The notes under the pieces were generated by a model. It had not been told where the DNA came from, did not search any database, and saw only the letters and a list, made by a program, of their open reading frames with translations. From the NCBI GenBank assembly GCA_947588795.1, contig CANPZJ010000027.1, positions 1-10,064 on the forward strand: 10,064 nt of DNA, in the 5' to 3' direction. The DNA comes from an uncultured Bacilli bacterium. Lineage in GTDB: Bacteria; Bacillota_I; Bacilli_A; RF39; UBA660. The translations under genes and the position numbers were made by a program. Below, in pieces: positions 6,544-10,064 of the stretch (positions are counted from its first letter, which is position 1; every line of letters starts with the position of its first letter).

Positions 6544-8338
6544 TGTCATCACTTCCTAAAATACTTAAGAAGGCTTCACTTGGTACTTCGACTTTACCAA
6601 CCATTTTCATCCTCTTTTTGCCTTCTTTTTGGGCTTCGAGTAATTTCCTTTTACGAGATACATCGCCACCATAACATTTAGCTAAAACATTTTTCTTCAT
6701 CGCACTGACGTTTTCTCTTGCAATAACTTTAGAGCCAATACTCGCTTGAATACTAACTTGAAACATTTGTCTTGGAATAACTTCTCTTAATTTTTTAGTA
6801 ATACTTCTTCCCTTTTCATAAGCAAAATCTTTATGAATAATACAAGATAAGGCATCTACTTTATCACCATTAAGTAAAATATCCATTTTAACTAAATTAC
6901 TTTCTTTATAGCCAATTAAATCATAATCAAAAGAAGCATAACCATTTGTTCTACTTTTAAGTTTATCATAAAAATCGTAGACTATTTCGCCAAGCGGTAT
7001 TTCGTAGTGAATATTAACTCTTGCCTCATTTATATAATCCATAGATTTATAAATGCCTCTTTTATTTTGACATAATTCCATAATACTACCAATATAAGTA
7101 GATGGGGCAATTATGTTGGTATAAATATAAGGCTCCTTAATAATACTTATTTTTTCTCTTGTTGGCATAGCAGCTGGATTATCGATAATAAGCTTGGTAT
7201 TATCGGTTAAGTAACATTCATAAACAACAGTGGGACTAGTAACAATGATATCTAGATTAAATTCCCTCTCTAGTCTAGTTGTAATAATTTCTGAGTGTAG
7301 TAAACCTAAAAAGCCAACATGAAAACCAAAACCTAAGGCCTCACTAGTAACTGGTTCAAATGTGAGTGATGCATCATTTAATTTTAATTTTTCTAAAGCT
7401 TCTTTTAACATTTCATATTTATTCGCCTCGATTGGATAGATGCCAGAATAAACCATTGGTTTCATTTTTTTATAACCTTCTAAAGGAGTATCTGATTCTC
7501 TTCCAATAACAGTTATCGTATCACCAACATGAACACTTGATATATCTTTAATAGAACCGGCGAGAAAACCTACTTCGCCACTATGTAGGGTATTCATTAA
7601 TTCTTCTTTTGGAGTTTTAACACCAAGTTCCGTTACTTCAAAAACTTTATTAGTAGCAAGCATTTTAATTCTATCTTTAACGTTAATTACGCCATCAACA
7701 ATCTTTATTAAAAGAACTACTCCTTTATAACTATCAAAATAAGAATCATAAATTAAAGCTCTAGTTGGTTTAGTGGTATCTACTTTAGGGGCAGGTATTC
7801 TCTCTATGACAGCATCAAGTAATTTATCAACACCTTCCCCAGTTTTTCCACTACATAAAATTATTTCATCTTCCTTGAATCCTAAAACACTCATTAATTC
7901 TTTTTTAACCTTTGGAATATCCGCATTAGGTAAATCTATTTTATTAATAACCGGAATGATAGTTAAATCATTTTCCATAGCTAAATATAAATTAGCAAGC
8001 GTTTGGGCTTCAATTCCTTGGGCAGCATCGACAACTAAAATAGCACCTTCACAAGCAGCTAAACTTCTTGATACTTCATAAGAAAAATCAACATGACCTG
8101 GAGTATCAATTAAATTTAAAATATATTCTTTATTTTGGTAAGAATATTTAAGTTTAACTGTATTAAGTTTAATTGTTATACCTCGTTCTCTTTCAATATC
8201 CATACTATCTAAAAGTTGATCTTTCATCTCTCTTTTAGATACGGCATGAGTTATCTCTAAAATACGATCAGCTAAAGTACTTTTACCATGATCAATATGG
8301 GCAATAATTGAAAAGTTACGAATATTTTCTCCGTTCAT
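6533..8338 (-). CDS. lepA: Elongation factor 4 (LepA), ribosome back-translocase GTPase
   Basis: 601 residues, the normal full length. It has the translational GTPase motifs: AHIDHGKS (13-20), RERGIT with the switch threonine near 55, DTPGH (78-82), NKID (132-135) and CSGKTG near 161-166. The LepA-specific C-terminal region is intact: CYGGDVSRKRKLLEAQKEGK, then RMKMVGKVEVPSEAFLSIL. LepA binds the ribosome at the membrane or in the cytosol and helps with stalled or mis-translocated complexes and 30S assembly; it is usually dispensable in good conditions. The ATG at 8338 gives the expected N-terminus. The ribosome binding site is weak (GGTG, 6 nt upstream). It is first in a minus-strand operon with the HTH-repeat gene, hemW and the cadherin-like gene, and is divergent from the 252-aa gene. 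Confidence 0.98.
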   Translation of the reverse strand: MNGENIRNFSIIAHIDHGKSTLADRILEITHAVSKREMKDQLLDSMDIERERGITIKLNTVKLKYSYQNKEYILNLIDTPGHVDFSYEVSRSLAACEGAILVVDAAQGIEAQTLANLYLAMENDLTIIPVINKIDLPNADIPKVKKELMSVLGFKEDEIILCSGKTGEGVDKLLDAVIERIPAPKVDTTKPTRALIYDSYFDSYKGVVLLIKIVDGVINVKDRIKMLATNKVFEVTELGVKTPKEELMNTLHSGEVGFLAGSIKDISSVHVGDTITVIGRESDTPLEGYKKMKPMVYSGIYPIEANKYEMLKEALEKLKLNDASLTFEPVTSEALGFGFHVGFLGLLHSEIITTRLEREFNLDIIVTSPTVVYECYLTDNTKLIIDNPAAMPTREKISIIKEPYIYTNIIAPSTYIGSIMELCQNKRGIYKSMDYINEARVNIHYEIPLGEIVYDFYDKLKSRTNGYASFDYDLIGYKESNLVKMDILLNGDKVDALSCIIHKDFAYEKGRSITKKLREVIPRQMFQVSIQASIGSKVIARENVSAMKKNVLAKCYGGDVSRKRKLLEAQKEGKKRMKMVGKVEVPSEAFLSILGSDDNVK

Positions 8339-8368
8339 TTAAAACACCATAGTTATCATAACACAAAA

Positions 8369-8399
8369 TATATATTTTTCCTAGTAATAATAATGTCAA
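8369..8399 (-). promoter_or_regulatory. Probable promoter of the lepA operon
   Basis: A perfect TTGACA lies on the minus strand at 8394-8399. The -10 is less clear: AATATA at 17 nt or TATATA at 19 nt. An alternative is the extended -10 TGTTATGAT (8355-8363), which would leave a very short leader before the ATG at 8338. A promoter here is expected, since lepA has no upstream gene on its strand. Confidence 0.5.
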
Positions 8400-8415
8400 A
8401 CGAATTTACATCTTT

Positions 8416-8444
8416 TTGACAAGGTTAGAAAACTATGGTATAAT
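8416..8444 (+). promoter_or_regulatory. Fully consensus extended sigma-A promoter for the 252-aa gene and def
   Basis: TTGACA (8416-8421), a 17-nt spacer and TATAAT (8439-8444) match consensus at all twelve positions, and TGG directly before the -10 provides the extended -10 TGn. The predicted start is near 8451, about 19 nt before the ATG at 8470. It faces away from the lepA promoter; the two -35 boxes form the inverted repeat TGTCAAA (8394-8400) / TTTGACA (8415-8421). Confidence 0.92.
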
Positions 8445-8469
8445 TTCATCAGTTGAAGGGGAAATAATT

Positions 8470-9228
8470 ATGCATTATGGATTAATTGTTTGTATGCCTG
8501 GTAAAGTAAAAGAAATTACAGGTTACACTAAAATTCCTGGTTTTGATGATTTAAACGAAAATGCTTTATCCGATATAATTAGATTTACAACTTCTTTTAA
8601 AAATCATACTGAATTATTAAATTTTTTAAAAGATACTGATTTAATATCCGAAAATTTACAAAATGGTTATTTGAGTATTGCTCTTTTTAAGGGCAAAAAC
8701 ATTTCAATTCTTCCCTATGGAATACCTTATGAATGCGATAAAAAGTTCTATGATATTAATAATTTAAAATTTTATTTTTCTAATCAGTTCAGCAATTTAA
8801 ATTTTATGTATCATTTCATTTCTGAATTTTACATCCCACTTAAAAATGTTCCTATTTATAGAGACGATTTAAGATGTATTAAAGATAGTATTGAAACTTA
8901 TAAAAATGAAAGAATTGTTCCTACAGAAGCAGTTACAGCAATGGAAAGCTTTGTTAAAATTTATTGTACTAAGAAAAATGTTAATGGCAAATATGTAACT
9001 AATTTTCTAAATGTACACAAACTAGTAATGTTTAGTTCGCTATATCGAAGTAGACCTATTGAACTAACAAACGCACCAAGTGAATTAGAAGCCATTAAAA
9101 TGCAATTAGATAATTATCAAGAATTAATTAGAGATGGTGAGCCAGAAGAATTATATATAGATAAAATCAATGAATTACAAGGCGAACTTGAATTTTTAAC
9201 TAACTTTTATCGAGGTGGTCGTAAATGA
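8470..9228 (+). CDS. Unrecognised 252-residue cytoplasmic protein, co-translated with def
   Basis: I do not recognise a family. It has no signal peptide or membrane segment. It begins MHYGLIVCMPGKVKEITGY, continues as a mixed alpha/beta protein with aromatic-rich stretches (LKFYFSNQFSNLNFMYHFIS, 99-118), and ends in a Glu/Leu-rich, probably coiled-coil segment (about 203-247). The ATG at 8470 is chosen because AAGGGG (8456-8461) sits 8 nt upstream. The frame stays open back to a TTG at 8416, but that codon is part of the -35 box and lies upstream of the transcription start. The TGA stop overlaps the def start as ATGA (9225-9228), so the two are translationally coupled. A very strong promoter drives it, implying high or constitutive expression. 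A link to N-terminal processing is suggested only by the coupling. Confidence 0.8.
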   Translation: MHYGLIVCMPGKVKEITGYTKIPGFDDLNENALSDIIRFTTSFKNHTELLNFLKDTDLISENLQNGYLSIALFKGKNISILPYGIPYECDKKFYDINNLKFYFSNQFSNLNFMYHFISEFYIPLKNVPIYRDDLRCIKDSIETYKNERIVPTEAVTAMESFVKIYCTKKNVNGKYVTNFLNVHKLVMFSSLYRSRPIELTNAPSELEAIKMQLDNYQELIRDGEPEELYIDKINELQGELEFLTNFYRGGRK

Positions 9229-9776
9229 AATTACCAGATATAAAAATTTTAGATGAAAAACATAAAATACTAAGAACTACTAGTAAAGAAGTTAAATTTC
9301 CTCTATCTAAAGAAGATAAAAAAACTATAGAAGATATAATAACTTATCTTACTATGAGTCAAATAGAAAAATATTATACTGAGTATGATTTAAGACCCGG
9401 AATGGGAATGGCCTTTATTCAACTAGGTATTCCTAAAAATATCTTTGTTATAGTTGAAGAAATAGACGATGAAAAATTTAGAAATTATGTAATTATTAAT
9501 CCTAAAATGGTTAGTCATAGTGAAGAATTAATTTATGTTGGTGAAGGTGAAGGTTGTTTAAGTGTTAATCGTGAAGTTGAAGGTATTGTTCCAAGATATG
9601 CAAGAATGACTATTACTTACCAAGATATGGATGGTCAAAAACAAGAGATTAGAGTTAGAGAAGATATTTCCGTAGCTTTCCAACATGAAATGGATCATTT
9701 AAATGGTATTTTATTTGTGGATAAAATAGATAAAAAGAATCCATTTAAAAATAAAGATAAAATGCGTGAAATATAA
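9225..9776 (+). CDS. def: Peptide deformylase, type 2
   Basis: 183 residues, the usual length for the type-2 enzymes of Gram-positive bacteria. It removes the formyl group from the N-terminal Met of new proteins at the ribosome, using a divalent metal. Motif 1 is GMGMAFIQ (59-66) with the oxyanion Gln66 kept; the commoner form is G-hydrophobic-G-hydrophobic-AAPQ, so F and I replace the second A and P. Motif 2 is EGCLS (109-113) with metal ligand Cys111, and motif 3 is QHEMDH (153-158) with ligands His154 and His158 and catalytic Glu155. The preceding YDLRPG is type-2-like. GAGGTG lies 7 nt before the ATG, inside the upstream gene, which it overlaps by 4 nt. A terminator begins at its stop codon. 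The usual partner fmt is not in the window. Confidence 0.95.
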   Translation: MKLPDIKILDEKHKILRTTSKEVKFPLSKEDKKTIEDIITYLTMSQIEKYYTEYDLRPGMGMAFIQLGIPKNIFVIVEEIDDEKFRNYVIINPKMVSHSEELIYVGEGEGCLSVNREVEGIVPRYARMTITYQDMDGQKQEIRVREDISVAFQHEMDHLNGILFVDKIDKKNPFKNKDKMREI

Positions 9777-9813
9777 AAACTAATAGATAAATTCAAATCT
9801 ATTAGTTTTTATT
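9775..9813. terminator. Bidirectional terminator between def and the convergent Rpn-type gene
   Basis: AAAAACTAATAGAT (9775-9788) pairs perfectly with ATCTATTAGTTTTT (9797-9810) around an 8-nt loop, giving a 14-bp stem with A runs on the left and T runs on the right, so it works on both strands. The TAA of def (9774-9776) touches its left arm and the stop of the convergent gene (9802-9804) is inside its right arm. Confidence 0.9.
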
Positions 9814-10064
9814 ATTTAAACTTGTTTTTAACTTTTCAATTGCTTTTTTAGATAATGAAGTATACTTCATTATTACATCCATTGGCATATTGTCTTTTAA
9901 CATATTAATAGCAATATTGTCTTTTTCTTCTGCTATGCCTTTTGTTATACCTTCATCCCTTGCTTCAGATATTTCTGATCTTCTTAACTTTTCTTGGTCT
10001 TCTTCATAACTTAAATGATTTATTACTACTCCATCTTTGGTTAATGTTAGCATTCTTTCTTCAA
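9802..10064 (-). CDS. Rpn-family recombination-promoting nuclease / PD-(D/E)XK transposase-like protein, C-terminal part
   Basis: Partial: the frame is open through the right edge, with Glu-Glu-Arg codons before the first visible Met, so the true start lies outside. The visible 80-odd residues contain LSYEEDQEKLRRSEISEARD, then a charged EGITKGIAEEKDNIAINMLK helix and a small helical end MDVIMKYTSLSKKAIEKLK. This matches the usual C-terminus of Rpn/PD-(D/E)XK nuclease family transposase-like proteins of gut Firmicutes, with a Gly/Lys/Glu repeat helix and a final HTH-like 'MLKKGMDIELISEITGLS' type segment. The catalytic nuclease domain would be N-terminal and is not seen, so whether the gene is intact cannot be judged. 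Members are often multicopy and variable between strains. It converges on def and shares its terminator. Confidence 0.75.
   Translation of the reverse strand, partial: EERMLTLTKDGVVINHLSYEEDQEKLRRSEISEARDEGITKGIAEEKDNIAINMLKDNMPMDVIMKYTSLSKKAIEKLKTSLNNKN

Noticed and set aside
8416..8469. Upstream extension of the 252-aa gene to a TTG at 8416
   Set aside because: The TTG is the first half of the -35 box and lies upstream of the predicted transcription start; the ATG at 8470 has a good SD site.
9226..9228. TGA as a Trp codon, as in Mycoplasma-type code 4
   Set aside because: Genes use TGG for Trp and none has an internal TGA; this TGA forms a normal ATGA stop-start overlap with def.

Overview
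The window is a chromosomal stretch from a strongly A+T-rich, Gram-positive-type bacterium. Standard (code 11) translation fits: TGG encodes Trp, no gene has an internal TGA, and the gene at 8470-9228 ends on TGA. SD sites of the AAGGAG type, sigma-A-like promoters, a type-2 peptide deformylase, a SipW/TasA-style secretion signal and surface proteins resembling those of gut Bacilli suggest a low-GC Bacillota lineage, possibly close to the RF39/Erysipelotrichia/Mycoplasmatota side. That placement is inference; the window has no rRNA or tRNA.

Layout. (1) 1-2280: a 700-residue membrane-anchored surface protein on the minus strand, with its own near-consensus promoter and a terminator. (2) 2311-4094: a 555-residue exported protein on the minus strand. 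It has a SipW/TasA-like N-terminus and a DUF6273-like C-terminus, and ends in a strong terminator. Its only good promoter (TTGACA, 16 bp, TATACT) carries a run of eight G in the spacer. This is the layout of a slipped-strand, phase-variable promoter and is the most notable signal here. (3) 4187-8338: a minus-strand housekeeping operon, lepA, a protein with three helix-turn-helix-like repeats, hemW, then a small cadherin-like tail-anchored protein. The first three genes overlap end to end. In Bacillus-type genomes lepA-hemW is followed by hrcA-grpE-dnaK; here the heat-shock block is absent and the two non-standard genes are present. (4) 8339-8469: a divergent promoter region whose two TTGACA boxes form an inverted repeat. 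The plus-strand promoter is fully consensus and extended. (5) 8470-9776: an unrecognised 252-residue protein translationally coupled to def. (6) 9775-10064: a bidirectional terminator shared with a convergent Rpn/PD-(D/E)XK-type gene that runs off the right edge.

As a whole, a conserved translation and cofactor core (lepA, hemW, def) sits beside a two-gene surface module, of which one gene is probably switched ON and OFF at the promoter. There is no gene-free stretch longer than 300 bases; the longest gaps (about 120-170 bases) hold the promoters and terminators listed.
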